Part shown: one piece after another, positions 31,634 to 40,825 of the stretch
Layout of the letters: every line of letters starts with the position of its first letter
Numbering within the stretch: the first letter of the stretch is position 1
Assembly: GCF_003028575.1 (NCBI RefSeq)
Contig: NZ_PYUD01000003.1
Span: 1-64,000 of the forward strand
DNA: 64,000 nucleotides
From: Halomonas urumqiensis
GTDB taxonomy: Bacteria; Pseudomonadota; Gammaproteobacteria; Pseudomonadales; Halomonadaceae
Direction of reading: 5' to 3'
Translations under genes and position numbers: made by a program
The notes under the pieces: generated by a model
What the model saw: only the letters and a program-made list of their open reading frames with translations
The model's database searches: none
Told to the model about the DNA's origin: nothing

Positions 31634-31925
31634 GCCCGGCCCGTTGCGCAGCAAGCCACTCTCGCTTGCGCGCCGGGGTGAGGCGTTTGATCTCGGCCTC
31701 GAGACGCAGCGCCTCGCCCCGGCTGCCCACGGCCTGCTGGTGACACAACACCAACGGGCCCTTGCCACGCAGCGCCTTGGCGCCGCGTCCAGCAGCGTGC
31801 TCCTTGAAACGCCGCGCCACATCGGTGGTGATGCCGGTATACAGCGCCCCCGCGGAGGTCTCGAGGAGATAGAGATGCCAGACGGTGTTATCGCTGTCGG
31901 CGCCTGGCTCTTCATTCACGGCCAT
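31605..31925 (-). CDS. GIY-YIG domain protein (YhbQ-like)
   Basis: 106 residues, a single GIY-YIG nuclease domain: WHLYLLETSAGALYTGITTD at the N-terminus, then RRFKEH and EAEIKRL. Small stand-alone members such as E. coli YhbQ have been suggested to act in DNA repair or exchange, with weak evidence. The ATG shares a base with the rpe stop, so it is translationally coupled to rpe. Its 3' end overlaps ndh by 29 bp on the other strand. Confidence 0.88.
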   Translation of the reverse strand: MAVNEEPGADSDNTVWHLYLLETSAGALYTGITTDVARRFKEHAAGRGAKALRGKGPLVLCHQQAVGSRGEALRLEAEIKRLTPARKREWLAAQRAGLSAASCEGE

Positions 31926-32626
31926 CAGCCCACCAGGGCAAGCTGTTCGCGGAACTGGTTGATCACGCTGTCGTAACGATGGGGGTCGGCCTCGTCACGC
32001 GCCTTGAACACCGCCGAGCCGGCGACGAAGGTGTCGGCACCGGCGCGGGCGATGTCAGCGATGTTATCGACCTTCACGCCCCCATCGACCTCAAGACGTA
32101 TCGCACGGCCAGATGTATCGATGCGCTGGCGCGCCTCACGCAGCTTGTCCAGGGTGGAGGGCAGGAAAGACTGCCCCCCGAACCCCGGGTTGACGCTCAT
32201 CAGCAGCACCATGTCGACCTTGTCCATCACGTAGTCGAGATAGGAGAGCGGCGTCGCGGGGTTGAACACCAGGCCCGCCTGGCAACCCCCATCGCGGATC
32301 AACTGCAGCGAGCGGTCGATATGGTCGCAGGCCTCGGGGTGGAAGGTGATGATGCTCGCCCCGGCCTCGATGAAGTCGACGATCAGGCGATCCACCGGGC
32401 TCACCATCAAATGCACGTCGATCGGCGCCTTCACGCCATGCTTGCGCAGCGCATCGCAGACCATCGGCCCGACGGTCAGGTTGGGGACGAAGTGATTGTC
32501 CATCACGTCGAAGTGAACGATGTCGGCCCCTGCGGCCAGCACGTCGTCCACTTCCTCGCCGAGGCGAGCGAAATTGGCGGAGAGGATGGAAGGCGCCAGA
32601 AGAAAGTTCGGACGGGGTTCGTTCAT
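31925..32626 (-). CDS. rpe: Ribulose-phosphate 3-epimerase Rpe
   Basis: 233 residues, TIM barrel. Signatures: [18 protein letters not shown] at the N-terminus, [17 protein letters not shown] with metal-binding His and Asp, [16 protein letters not shown] and EVDGGV. It interconverts ribulose-5-phosphate and xylulose-5-phosphate in the pentose phosphate pathway. Upstream of and overlapping the GIY-YIG gene by one base. Divergent from ggt. Confidence 0.97.
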   Translation of the reverse strand: MNEPRPNFLLAPSILSANFARLGEEVDDVLAAGADIVHFDVMDNHFVPNLTVGPMVCDALRKHGVKAPIDVHLMVSPVDRLIVDFIEAGASIITFHPEACDHIDRSLQLIRDGGCQAGLVFNPATPLSYLDYVMDKVDMVLLMSVNPGFGGQSFLPSTLDKLREARQRIDTSGRAIRLEVDGGVKVDNIADIARAGADTFVAGSAVFKARDEADPHRYDSVINQFREQLALVG

Positions 32627-32780
32627 GCCGGGCGGTTCCTGTGAGTGACTGAGCGGGAGAGCATTTTAGCAGTTCACGCTGCGTCACTGGCAGAACTTGC
32701 GCAATCCCTTGCCATACTCCAATACTGAATCTCGCCAGAAGACAACCAGTCAGTCAGCGGTCAGAAAAAAAGGAATTGTC

Positions 32781-34553
32781 ATGACGCAACGTAGAACGTC
32801 GCCATCACGGGTCATCAAGACCCGCCTTGGAAGGGCTCCCGCCATGGGCGTGTTGGCAGGGATCTTCAGCGGTGCCCTGCTGCTTTCGCCGTTGGTAATG
32901 GCGCAACAGGCAATATTGGAAGGGTCGCGCTTTTATCCTCAGGAGAGCGCCAAGGGCATGGTGGCCACCAGCCACTTCCTGGCCTCCGAAGTAGCTCGCG
33001 ACGTGCTGGCGCAAGGTGGCAACGCCGTGGACGCCGCCGTGGTGGCGGGATTCGCACTGGCGGTCACCCAGCCACGCTCCGGCAATATCGGCGGCGGCGG
33101 CTTCATGCTGATCTCCGATGAACAGAGCGGTGACGTGATCGCCATCGACTACCGTGAAACCGCCCCGGCGGCCGCCACCGAGACGATGTTCCAGGACGAG
33201 GATGGGGAAGCCGTCACTGAACGCTCCCGCTACACCCATCTTGCCGCGGGCGTGCCGGGAACCGTGGCGGGCCTTGCCATGGCACTGGAGGAGTACGGCA
33301 CCATGAGCCTGGCCGATGCACTGGCGCCCGCCATCCGCCTGGCCGAGGAAGGCTTCGCCGTGCCGTCACGCTTCGTGCAAGGGATCCAGGACAGCAAGGC
33401 ACGCTTCGAGCCGTGGGAGGCCAGCATGGCCAAGTTCTTCAAGGAGGACGGCTCGGCCTATGAAGTGGGCGATACCTACCGCCAGCCTGACCTTGCCGCC
33501 ACGCTGAAGCGAATCGCCGAGAATGGCGCGCGGGAATTCTACGAGGGCGAAACCGCGCGGTTGATCGTTGCCGAGATGGAAAACCATGACGGCCTGATCA
33601 CCATGGAAGACCTCGCTGGCTACCAGCCAGTCGCCAGGGAACCCAGCCATGGCACCTATCGCGGCTACGACATCTACGCGATGAGCCCCCCCTCCTCGGG
33701 CGGCGCCCATATCGTGCAGATGCTCAACATTCTCGAGGATTACCCGATCGACGAGATGGGTTTCGGCTCGGCGGACAGTCTGCATCTCATGGCCGAGGCC
33801 ATGAAACGCGCCTATGCCGACCGCTCCGAGTACCTGGGGGACACCGGTTTCGTCGATGTGCCGCTGGATGGCATCACGTCCAAGGAGTACGCCGCGGAGC
33901 TACGTGCCCAGATCAGCATGGAGCAAGCCACGCCCAGCGCGGATATCGGCCCTGGCGACCCTCTACCCTACGAGTCGAACGAAACCACGCATTTCTCGAT
34001 TGCCGACGGCGAAGGGCTTGCGGTATCCAACACCTACACGATCAATTTCAGCTATGGCTCGGGCATCGTCGTTGATGGCGCGGGGTTTCTTCTCAACAAC
34101 GAGATGGATGACTTCTCCGCCAAGCCCGGCGTGCCGAATGCCTATGGCCTGATCGGCGGCGAGGCCAACAAGGTGGAACCCGGAAAGCGCATGCTCTCCT
34201 CCATGACGCCGACGATCGTCAAACGCGATGGCAAGAACTTCATGATCACGGGAAGCCCCGGTGGGTCGCGCATCATCACCACCACCTTGCAGATGCTGAT
34301 GAATGTCATCGACCACAACATGAACATCCAGTCAGCGGTCAGTGCACCTCGCATGCACCACCAGTGGCTACCCGATGAGCTTCGCGTGGAAGACGGCTTC
34401 AGCCCGGACACCCTGGAACTTCTGCGGCAACGTGGCCATACCGTCAGCCAGCAGGACGCCATGGGGGCCGCACAGTCGATCGTGATTCGCGACGGCATGT
34501 TCTATGGCGGCGCCGACCCGCGCCGCTCTACCTCGTCCGCCATCGGGCTCTAG
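32781..34553 (+). CDS. ggt: Gamma-glutamyltransferase Ggt, periplasmic precursor
   Basis: 590 residues. A basic N-terminus and hydrophobic segment ending near Ala41 form a signal peptide. The family's self-cleavage site precedes Thr402 in NETTHFSIADG; that Thr becomes the nucleophile of the small subunit. SPPSSGG and GSPGGSRII are also conserved. The mature heterodimer hydrolyses or transfers gamma-glutamyl groups from glutathione in the periplasm. The start at 32781 has AGGA about 8 nt upstream; longer in-frame sequence to 32697 has none. A strong terminator follows. Confidence 0.95.
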   Translation: MTQRRTSPSRVIKTRLGRAPAMGVLAGIFSGALLLSPLVMAQQAILEGSRFYPQESAKGMVATSHFLASEVARDVLAQGGNAVDAAVVAGFALAVTQPRSGNIGGGGFMLISDEQSGDVIAIDYRETAPAAATETMFQDEDGEAVTERSRYTHLAAGVPGTVAGLAMALEEYGTMSLADALAPAIRLAEEGFAVPSRFVQGIQDSKARFEPWEASMAKFFKEDGSAYEVGDTYRQPDLAATLKRIAENGAREFYEGETARLIVAEMENHDGLITMEDLAGYQPVAREPSHGTYRGYDIYAMSPPSSGGAHIVQMLNILEDYPIDEMGFGSADSLHLMAEAMKRAYADRSEYLGDTGFVDVPLDGITSKEYAAELRAQISMEQATPSADIGPGDPLPYESNETTHFSIADGEGLAVSNTYTINFSYGSGIVVDGAGFLLNNEMDDFSAKPGVPNAYGLIGGEANKVEPGKRMLSSMTPTIVKRDGKNFMITGSPGGSRIITTTLQMLMNVIDHNMNIQSAVSAPRMHHQWLPDELRVEDGFSPDTLELLRQRGHTVSQQDAMGAAQSIVIRDGMFYGGADPRRSTSSAIGL

Positions 34554-34565
34554 GCACCGCGCACC

Positions 34566-34598
34566 CATCGCACCCCGACTCAATGTCGGGGTGCGATG
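34566..34598 (+). terminator. Terminator hairpin after ggt
   Basis: A perfect 14-bp stem (34566-34579 with 34585-34598) and 5-nt loop begin 13 bp past the ggt stop. A short CGTTG follows. Confidence 0.8.
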
Positions 34599-34639
34599 CG
34601 TTGTGGCGGACATGACCCTCGACTTTCAGGAGCAATCAC

Positions 34640-35230
34640 ATGCAGCGACGCCTTTTCCTTCGAGCCTCGGCTGGCCTGCTCGCCATGCTGTGGCTTGCCG
34701 GTTGCGCCAGCCCGCACTACCTGCAACCGGAACCCAGGCGCAGCGCCCAGGTGCCTGTCACGGGGTCCGGCCAGACAGTGACCGTAGTGGCGGTCGATGG
34801 CCGGGCAAGTGAGGTGCTCGGCACGCGTACCGGCAGCGCCATGTCCACCGCGACCATCACCGTCGATTCCCATGAGCTGGTGCCGACACTGCAACGTGAA
34901 GCCGAACGCGCTGTGCGCGAGATGGGCTTCAACCCGACCACCGAGCAGACAAGCGGGCGTCCGATGCTGACCCTGACCCTCGACCACCTGGGCTACGAGC
35001 GAGGCGAGAGCCGCCCGGTCATCGACGAAGCGCGCCTGGAAGCGGTGTTCATCGCCGAAGCGGTCAATGCAGGCACCACCTATACCGGCACCTACACCTC
35101 GCGCCGCACGCAAAGCTACGCCGTGCGCCCCGGCCGCGACAGCAACACGCGCATGGTCAACGAGCTGCTCTCGGACGGCCTGGACCGCGCCTTCCGCGAC
35201 CCGGAACTCGGCCGCCTGCTGGCACGCTAG
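34640..35230 (+). CDS. YajG-like lipoprotein
   Basis: 196 residues. The signal peptide ends with lipobox LAGC, Cys22, so the mature protein is a lipoprotein; the residue after the Cys is Ala, which favours sorting to the outer membrane. The remainder matches the YajG family (two VTV...TVDS-type repeats of strands and helices), whose function is unknown. AGGAGC stands 6-12 nt before the ATG. It lies between two strong hairpins, so it is probably a single-gene transcript. Confidence 0.82.
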   Translation: MQRRLFLRASAGLLAMLWLAGCASPHYLQPEPRRSAQVPVTGSGQTVTVVAVDGRASEVLGTRTGSAMSTATITVDSHELVPTLQREAERAVREMGFNPTTEQTSGRPMLTLTLDHLGYERGESRPVIDEARLEAVFIAEAVNAGTTYTGTYTSRRTQSYAVRPGRDSNTRMVNELLSDGLDRAFRDPELGRLLAR

Positions 35231-35254
35231 CCGGCAACAGGAAGGTCATGAAAT

Positions 35255-35285
35255 GCAGTAGGGCGCCACATGGGCGCCCTACTGC
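35255..35285. terminator. Terminator hairpin between yajG-like gene and tpm
   Basis: A perfect 13-bp stem (35255-35267 with 35273-35285) with a 5-nt loop lies between convergent genes, 24 bp past one stop and 35 bp past the other. It may act in both directions. Confidence 0.75.
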
Positions 35286-35320
35286 TGACTATTCACCACC
35301 CACGACTCACCACTCTCGAT

Positions 35321-35959
35321 TCACTGCCTGGGGCCTCGACGCACCAGCGACCATATCGTTTCACGAAACCCGCTGCCCTCTTCCGGCTCACCCTGTTCGA
35401 CGAAGGTGACCCTGAAGTTGGGCTCGAAGCGCTCGCGGACTTCCTCCGCGCTAACATGGTAGGGCGGCCCGACTCCGAGGCCTTCCGGCCGGGTCAGGCT
35501 GATCAACAGGCCGCAGGCACCCGGCGGGGTCAACTGTGCAAGGTGGAAGGCGTAACGTTGACGGGTCGCCGGTGGCAGGGCGATCAGCGCCGCACGGTCA
35601 TAGAAGGCGCCGATTTCAGCGGCCTGGTCGATATGGAAATGGAAAAAGTCGCCGCACCACAGCTCCACATTGGCTTGCCGAGTGACATCGAACCCGCCCT
35701 GGCGATAGCGCGAGACCATTCCGGGGCCTTCCTCGACGAACTGCTCGATGGCCAGCGGCGCAAGCTCAATCCCCAGCACAGGATGGTCATGCTGGCCAAG
35801 CCAGCGCATGTCCAGGCTCTTGCCACATAGGGGCACGAGCACCTTGGTGCCGGGACGCACCCCCAGCGATGGCCAATGTTTCAGCAGGGCCGGGTGGGCA
35901 AGGTCACGATGAAAACCGATTCGCCCATCCCGCCAGCGCTCAATCCATTCATTGCCCAT
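35321..35959 (-). CDS. tpm: Thiopurine S-methyltransferase Tpm
   Basis: 212 residues, a SAM-dependent methyltransferase of the TPMT family. WIERWRDGRIGFH at the N-terminus, VLVPLCGKSLDMRWL for SAM binding, and FYDRAALIALPP are typical. Bacterial relatives methylate selenite, tellurite or organic selenium compounds and have been linked to metalloid resistance; the natural substrate here is unknown. It begins with ATG 35959, with a GGGGAAC stretch upstream, and follows the SH3 protein gene by 31 bp on the same strand. Confidence 0.92.
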   Translation of the reverse strand: MGNEWIERWRDGRIGFHRDLAHPALLKHWPSLGVRPGTKVLVPLCGKSLDMRWLGQHDHPVLGIELAPLAIEQFVEEGPGMVSRYRQGGFDVTRQANVELWCGDFFHFHIDQAAEIGAFYDRAALIALPPATRQRYAFHLAQLTPPGACGLLISLTRPEGLGVGPPYHVSAEEVRERFEPNFRVTFVEQGEPEEGSGFRETIWSLVRRGPRQ

Positions 35960-35990
35960 CCCGTTCCCCGTCAGCCAGTCAGAAGCATCA

Positions 35991-36617
35991 TCAGAACCAG
36001 CGGTCGCGCTTCTTGCTACGCCGTGGCAGGTGAGGAACGATCAGCCCAACCACCAGGCCTGCCCCGGCGACACCGCCGCCATACATGAAGTAACGAATCA
36101 GCAGATCCTCTTCCTGGGTGTCCAGGCGGGCCTGCAGCTCGCGGATGGTCTGGCGAGCCTGCTCGCTTTCTGTATCCAGCGCCTGATTGCGCTGCTCGAG
36201 CTCCTCGATCCGCTGCTCGCGCACCTCGAGGGTCTCGGTCATGTTGGAGACCCGGTTCTCCCAGTCGTCGTTGATGCCCTCGAGCTCACTGGAAAGCTCG
36301 GCCACCTGCTGTTCCAGCGCCGGAAGGCGTACCTGGGCGCTGGGCGTGTCCTGGACTTCGTTGCTCAGCACCCACACCGTATCGCCATCGCCATCGCGAA
36401 CCCGCGAGTAGTCCCCGCTGGTTTCCAGCACCTCGACCGGCTCACCGGCGGTCAAGGTGCCGACGATGCGATAGCCATCGGTGGGCCCACTGCGCACGAA
36501 GGTGGTCAGCGAGTCGGAGACCCAGTGGTTCGCGTCGTTCTGCTGGGCGTGCAGCGGCAGGGCCATGAACCCCACCGCCATCGCCAACCCCAGTCGTTTG
36601 AGATCATCTCTGGTCAT
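35991..36617 (-). CDS. TIGR04211-type SH3 domain protein
   Basis: 208 residues. In order: signal peptide (about 1-25, ending LPLHA), a bacterial SH3-like domain (about 32-90, VSDSLTTFVRSGPTDGYRIVGTL), a long coiled coil rich in Glu, Gln and Leu (about 98-175), and one C-terminal membrane segment (MYGGGVAGAGLVVGLIVPHL) followed by basic residues. This is the layout of the TIGR04211/YgiM family. It is probably anchored in the inner membrane with the SH3 domain in the periplasm. Function unknown. Confidence 0.87.
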   Translation of the reverse strand: MTRDDLKRLGLAMAVGFMALPLHAQQNDANHWVSDSLTTFVRSGPTDGYRIVGTLTAGEPVEVLETSGDYSRVRDGDGDTVWVLSNEVQDTPSAQVRLPALEQQVAELSSELEGINDDWENRVSNMTETLEVREQRIEELEQRNQALDTESEQARQTIRELQARLDTQEEDLLIRYFMYGGGVAGAGLVVGLIVPHLPRRSKKRDRWF

Positions 36618-36680
36618 GCCGTTATCCTGGCTGAATCTGTCTTAACCGTCCTGGTGAAAAGGTACGATGCTTGCTTCTCT

Positions 36681-36737
36681 ATTGGCATGGCAACCACAAC
36701 ATTGGCATGGCAACCACAACGACCTGGCAACCATGAC
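36681..36737. repeat. 20-bp tandem duplication plus a degenerate third copy
   Basis: ATTGGCATGGCAACCACAAC occurs exactly twice (36681-36700, 36701-36720). GACCTGGCAACCATGAC follows as a shorter, altered copy. Confidence 0.9.
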
Positions 36738-36786
36738 ATCCCACTGCCGCGGCTGGTGCGATGAAACACGTATCGCGGCACGAAGC

Positions 36787-36809
36787 TTGTCCACAGCTTC
36801 TGTGGACAA
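36787..36809. repeat. Inverted repeat with two DnaA-box-like sequences
   Basis: TTGTCCACAG (36787-36796) and CTGTGGACAA (36800-36809) are perfect complements around a 3-base loop. Each arm contains TTGTCCACA, one base from the strong box TTATCCACA. The same structure could be a weak hairpin downstream of DUF1820, with no T-tract. Confidence 0.6.
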
Positions 36810-36956
36810 CACTCGGGAAAACCGCTGGAAAGCTATCCCGAGAGGCCGTGGCCACTACCTCTGGCTTGAACTGATCAATCCATGACCAGCCAATTTCTCA
36901 ACCGATTCCTCGACCGATCCCTCAACCCAGGACATGATGCCCCTGATACCTATGGC

Positions 36957-37286
36957 CTAGCGATCATGACGGGGAGGCGGTGCGAAGGGGCGCGGGAACT
37001 CGGCCACCCGCCCCTCGCTCTTGACCGCGCGTGGCGGCCCCTCGCGCTCGACCTCATCGATCCGCACGATGGCATTGAGCGGCAGATAGCTGCGGCTGAC
37101 GCCATCGAAGGTGCGTCGCAACTTGTCGGCGGAGGGGTCGACCACCAATTTCGAAGCGTCATCGAAGACGAATTCCTCGATCTCGATGAAACCCCACAGG
37201 TCACTCTGGAATATCTCCCGCACGTAGAGTTCCCAAACCTCACCGTGCTGGTGGAAAACTACCCGATAAATCGGCTTGGCCGCCAT
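36957..37286 (-). CDS. DUF1820 family protein
   Basis: 109 residues, a short cytoplasmic protein of the DUF1820 family of gammaproteobacteria. IYRVVFHQHGEVWELYVREI at the N-terminus and FIEIEEFVFDD are characteristic; the C-terminus is Pro- and Arg-rich. Function unknown. The start at 37286 (MAAKPIY) is chosen because relatives begin there; AGGA lies rather far upstream. It is divergent from miaB, which is its usual neighbourhood in related genomes as far as I recall. Confidence 0.85.
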   Translation of the reverse strand: MAAKPIYRVVFHQHGEVWELYVREIFQSDLWGFIEIEEFVFDDASKLVVDPSADKLRRTFDGVSRSYLPLNAIVRIDEVEREGPPRAVKSEGRVAEFPRPFAPPPRHDR

Positions 37287-37602
37287 AGTGGTGCGTGTTC
37301 CTCGCCCTGTCATCCAATGGTGTAGGTCACCGTTTCGATTGCCACCGGGGACTCATGCCGGCTCCCGGGTCAGGACGGCAAGGTTACCACAGCTCGCGCA
37401 CCCGTCGCGCGTGACGGGCTGGCCCCACCAAGGGCGGATGCGTATAATCGATGGCTACTCCAGATGGCCTGTTCCGGCCTCGTGTCTCAAGGACGCGCCC
37501 TGCGCGAATCCCCCGCGTGATGCCGGTTTCGAACAGTGCCTGCTGAACCCCATCACTCACCGGTGACAGATATCGGGCGCCTGGCGCCACGATCCTATTC
37601 TT
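37287..37602. other. Divergent control region between DUF1820 and miaB
   Basis: 316 bp with no convincing gene. A TATAAT at 37443-37448 could be a -10 element for miaB but has no good -35 partner at the right distance. Confidence 0.4.
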
Positions 37603-38946
37603 ATGGCGAAGAAACTCTTCATCAAGACACACGGCTGCCAGATGAACGAGTATGACTCCGCGCGCATGGCGGATCTACTCGGTGAATCCCACCGGCTCGA
37701 GCTTACCGACGACGAGCGCGAAGCCGACGTCATCCTGCTCAATACATGTTCGATCCGCGAGAAGGCCCAGGAGAAGGTCTTCCATCAGTTGGGACGCTGG
37801 AAAAAGCTCAAGGACGCCAACCCGGATCTGGTAATCGGAGTGGGCGGCTGCGTGGCGAGCCAGGAAGGCGACGCCATCAGGAAACGCGCACCGCACGTCG
37901 ACATGGTATTCGGTCCCCAGACCCTGCATCGCGTGCCGTCGATGCTCGATTCGCGCCAACAGAACCAGATCTCGGTGGTCGACGTCACCTTCCCGGAGAT
38001 CGAGAAGTTCGATCATCTGCCCAAGCCAAGCTCGGATGGCGCAAGTGCCTTCGTCTCGGTCATGGAAGGTTGCTCGAAGTACTGCACCTTCTGTGTGGTG
38101 CCCTACACCCGTGGTGAAGAGGTCTCCCGGCCCTTCGAGGCGGTGATGGACGAGGTCATCCACCTGGCCGAACAGGGCGTTCGCGAGATCAATCTGCTGG
38201 GCCAGAACGTCAATGCCTATCGGGGCCCCAACCAGCTTGGTGACGAGATCGACCTCGCCGAGCTGATCGCCTGCGTGGCCGCGGTGGAGGGGATCGACCG
38301 AATCCGCTTCACCACCTCGCACCCGGTGGAGTTCTCCGACAGCCTGATCGAGGCCTACGGCGAGATTCCGGAGCTGGTCAGCCACCTGCACCTGCCCGTG
38401 CAGGCAGGTTCCGACAGCATTCTGGCGGCCATGAAGCGAGGTCACACCGTCGAGGAGTATGTCGCCAAGATGGAGCGCATTCGTGCTTTGCGCCCTGACA
38501 TCAGCTTCTCCTCGGACTTCATCATCGGCTTTCCCGGCGAAACCGCCGAGGATTTCGAGGCCACCATGGACCTGATCCATCGCATCGGCTTCGATCACTC
38601 GTTCAGCTTTGTCTATTCGGCACGTCCCGGTACCCCGGCGGCGACGCTGCCCGACGATACGCCGGAAAGCGTCAAGAAGCAGCGCCTGGCTATCCTCCAG
38701 GAGCGCATCACCCAGCAGGCGATGCAGATCAGCCGGCGGATGGTCGGCACCACCCAGCGAGTGCTTGTCAGCGGCTTCTCGCCACGCGACCCGGGACAGC
38801 TGTCGGGGCGCACCGAAAACAACCGCGTGGTGAATTTCCGCGCCGCCAACCCAGTCGAGCTGATCGGCTATTTCGTCGACGTCGAAATCACCGAGGCCCT
38901 GCCCAATTCACTGCGCGGCGAGCTGGCCTCCCCGCATTGTTTCTAG
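37603..38946 (+). CDS. miaB: tRNA-2-methylthio-N6-dimethylallyladenosine synthase MiaB
   Basis: 447 residues. UPF0004 N-terminal domain with three cluster cysteines (Cys12 in THGCQMNE, Cys49 in LLNTCSIRE and one in VGGCVAS), radical SAM domain with CSKYCTFC near 157-164, and a C-terminal TRAM domain. It adds a methylthio group to i6A37 of tRNAs. It comes before phoH-ybeY-corC-lnt, the conserved gammaproteobacterial order. A tandem repeat and a hairpin separate it from phoH here. Confidence 0.97.
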   Translation: MAKKLFIKTHGCQMNEYDSARMADLLGESHRLELTDDEREADVILLNTCSIREKAQEKVFHQLGRWKKLKDANPDLVIGVGGCVASQEGDAIRKRAPHVDMVFGPQTLHRVPSMLDSRQQNQISVVDVTFPEIEKFDHLPKPSSDGASAFVSVMEGCSKYCTFCVVPYTRGEEVSRPFEAVMDEVIHLAEQGVREINLLGQNVNAYRGPNQLGDEIDLAELIACVAAVEGIDRIRFTTSHPVEFSDSLIEAYGEIPELVSHLHLPVQAGSDSILAAMKRGHTVEEYVAKMERIRALRPDISFSSDFIIGFPGETAEDFEATMDLIHRIGFDHSFSFVYSARPGTPAATLPDDTPESVKKQRLAILQERITQQAMQISRRMVGTTQRVLVSGFSPRDPGQLSGRTENNRVVNFRAANPVELIGYFVDVEITEALPNSLRGELASPHCF

Positions 38947-39038
38947 GAACCAGGCGGCTGAGCCAGCCCGTGCGTCGCAGCCGGGTCGGTCATGCCCGAC
39001 CCTTTTCAGCCCGCCGCGTTGAAAACCCAGGCCGCGAT

Positions 39039-39097
39039 GTTCATCTCGACTAAGTTCATCTCGACTAAGTTCACCTCGACTAAGTTCACCTCGAGCC
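39039..39097. repeat. 15-bp tandem repeat, about 3.9 copies
   Basis: GTTCATCTCGACTAA is repeated at 39039 and 39054; the copy at 39069 and the partial copy at 39084 carry T to C changes (GTTCACCTCGA). It lies between miaB and phoH. Confidence 0.9.
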
Positions 39098-39107
39098 TTT
39101 CGTGCAT

Positions 39108-39129
39108 TGCCCCGGCCACCGCCGGGGCA
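39108..39129 (+). terminator. Hairpin between miaB and phoH
   Basis: A 9-bp GC-rich stem (TGCCCCGGC with its complement) and 4-nt loop. A GTG at 39102 just before it would extend phoH in frame, which argues against using that start. Confidence 0.6.
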
Positions 39130-39170
39130 GTAAGCTGAGGGCACATTCACTACTCACGGACCACCCCGTC

Positions 39171-40262
39171 TTGAGCCAGCCATCTCCCCAGGCCAACCGC
39201 ATCATCACGCTGAACCTCGAGCCCAACGACCCCAGGCGCCTGGCCAATCTTTGTGGCCAGCGCGACGAACACCTCAAGCTGATCGAGGCGCGTCTCGGCA
39301 TCACCCTTCGCAACCGCGGCAACACCTTCCAGCTCGCTGGCCCCATTCATCGCGTCAAGGCCGCCGCCAACGTACTCGAGCACCTCTATCGCGAGACCGA
39401 GGCTAGTGACCTGGAGCCGGACACCGTGCACCTGTTCCTGCAGGAATCGGGCCTCGAGGCGCTGGACGAGGATGAAGGGGATGATGGCGACGGTGAAGTC
39501 CTGCTGCGCACGCCCCGCACGCTGATCAAGCCACGCGGACTGAACCAGCAGAGTTACGTCTCGAGCATTCGCGCCCACGACATCAACTTCGGCATCGGGC
39601 CTGCCGGCACAGGCAAGACCTACCTGGCCGTAGCCGCAGCGGTGGAAGCGCTCAATCAACAGGAAGTGCGCCGCATCCTGCTGGTTCGCCCGGCGGTGGA
39701 AGCGGGTGAGAAGCTGGGGTTTCTGCCGGGCGACCTGGCCCAGAAGATCGATCCCTATCTACGCCCCCTGTACGACGCGCTCTACGAGATGATCGGCTTC
39801 GAACAGGTTGCCAAGTTGATCGAGCGCCAGGTGATCGAGATCGCGCCTCTGGCCTACATGCGCGGCCGCACCCTGAACAATGCCTTCATCATCCTCGACG
39901 AGAGCCAGAACACCACCCGTGAGCAGATGAAGATGTTCCTGACCCGCATCGGGTTCGGCTCCACCGCGGTGATCACCGGGGATGTGACCCAGGTCGACCT
40001 GCCTCGCGGCCAGACATCGGGGTTGATCCAGGTGCTCGAGGTACTCAAGGGCACTCCTGGCATCGGCGTGACCCACTTCGCCGCCAAGGACGTGGTTCGC
40101 CATCCGCTGGTGCAGCGCATCATCGAGGCCTATGACCTCTTCGAAGCCGAGCAGGAAGCCACCGAGCGCGCCCGCAAGCAAGCACGTGACGACGAGCGCG
40201 AGGCGCTGCGGCAGGAACGCCTCGAACGTGAGCGTGGCAACGGCGAGCGAAGTGGCTCATGA
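39171..40262 (+). CDS. phoH: PhoH-like ATPase (YbeZ)
   Basis: 363 residues from the TTG at 39171; family members are usually about 340-360. An N-terminal KH-like region (about 10-80) precedes the PhoH domain, with Walker [13 protein letters not shown] and Walker [13 protein letters not shown]. The C-terminus is a highly charged helix. PhoH/YbeZ is a probable RNA helicase-type ATPase that works with the RNase YbeY. The TTG start is a judgement: a GTG at 39102 is in frame but precedes a hairpin. Its stop overlaps the ybeY start. Confidence 0.92.
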   Translation: MSQPSPQANRIITLNLEPNDPRRLANLCGQRDEHLKLIEARLGITLRNRGNTFQLAGPIHRVKAAANVLEHLYRETEASDLEPDTVHLFLQESGLEALDEDEGDDGDGEVLLRTPRTLIKPRGLNQQSYVSSIRAHDINFGIGPAGTGKTYLAVAAAVEALNQQEVRRILLVRPAVEAGEKLGFLPGDLAQKIDPYLRPLYDALYEMIGFEQVAKLIERQVIEIAPLAYMRGRTLNNAFIILDESQNTTREQMKMFLTRIGFGSTAVITGDVTQVDLPRGQTSGLIQVLEVLKGTPGIGVTHFAAKDVVRHPLVQRIIEAYDLFEAEQEATERARKQARDDEREALRQERLERERGNGERSGS

Positions 40263-40825
40263 GCACGCCACTGCTCGATCTTCAGGTCGCCATCCAGGCA
40301 GAGGGCCTGCCCACCCAGGCGGAGCTCGTCGCTTGGGTGGAAGCAGTGCTTTCTCACCCGTCGGTAGACACAGGCGCCGATAGCCAACGGGAGTTGACGG
40401 CGCGGCTGGTCGATAGCGACGAGAGCCAGGCGCTCAACCGTGATTATCGCGGTCGTGACAAACCCACCAACGTGCTCTCCTTTCCCTTCGAGAACCCTCC
40501 AGGGGTCAACCTGCCGCTGCTCGGCGACCTGGTGATCTGCCATCCCGTGGTATGCGCGGAAGCGCGCGAGCAGGAAAAGTCACTGCGTGATCACTACGCT
40601 CATATGGTGGTGCATGGCACCCTGCACCTGCTGGGACATGATCATATCGAAGACGCCGAGGCCGAGCTCATGGAAGGGCTGGAGCGCGAGATCCTCGCGA
40701 CACTGGGCATCGATGATCCCTATCTTGCAGACAGACAGTGTGCAAACCACCAGCTCGCCGACCACCCGAGCGAGAGGCCAGACCAGGCCGCCCCCGATAC
40801 CGAGGACAAGAGAGCCGACGCATGA
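40259..40825 (+). CDS. ybeY: Endoribonuclease YbeY
   Basis: 188 residues, slightly longer than usual owing to an acidic C-terminal tail. The zinc-binding motif [11 protein letters not shown] (about 121-131) is the family hallmark. YbeY acts in 16S rRNA 3' maturation and ribosome quality control. The ATG overlaps the phoH stop by 4 bp and its own stop overlaps the corC start, so the three genes are translationally coupled. Confidence 0.96.
   Translation: MSTPLLDLQVAIQAEGLPTQAELVAWVEAVLSHPSVDTGADSQRELTARLVDSDESQALNRDYRGRDKPTNVLSFPFENPPGVNLPLLGDLVICHPVVCAEAREQEKSLRDHYAHMVVHGTLHLLGHDHIEDAEAELMEGLEREILATLGIDDPYLADRQCANHQLADHPSERPDQAAPDTEDKRADA

Larger units (their letters stand above)
36618..36956. 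other. Intergenic region between the SH3 and DUF1820 genes
   Basis: 339 bp with no gene. It holds a 20-bp tandem repeat (36681-36737) and a perfect 10-bp inverted repeat containing two DnaA-box-like sequences (36787-36809). The left end is the promoter side of the SH3 gene; the right end lies downstream of DUF1820. Confidence 0.6.

Noticed and set aside
36787..36809. Chromosomal replication origin
   Set aside because: Only two DnaA-like boxes, no AT-rich unwinding region of suitable length and none of the usual oriC neighbours.
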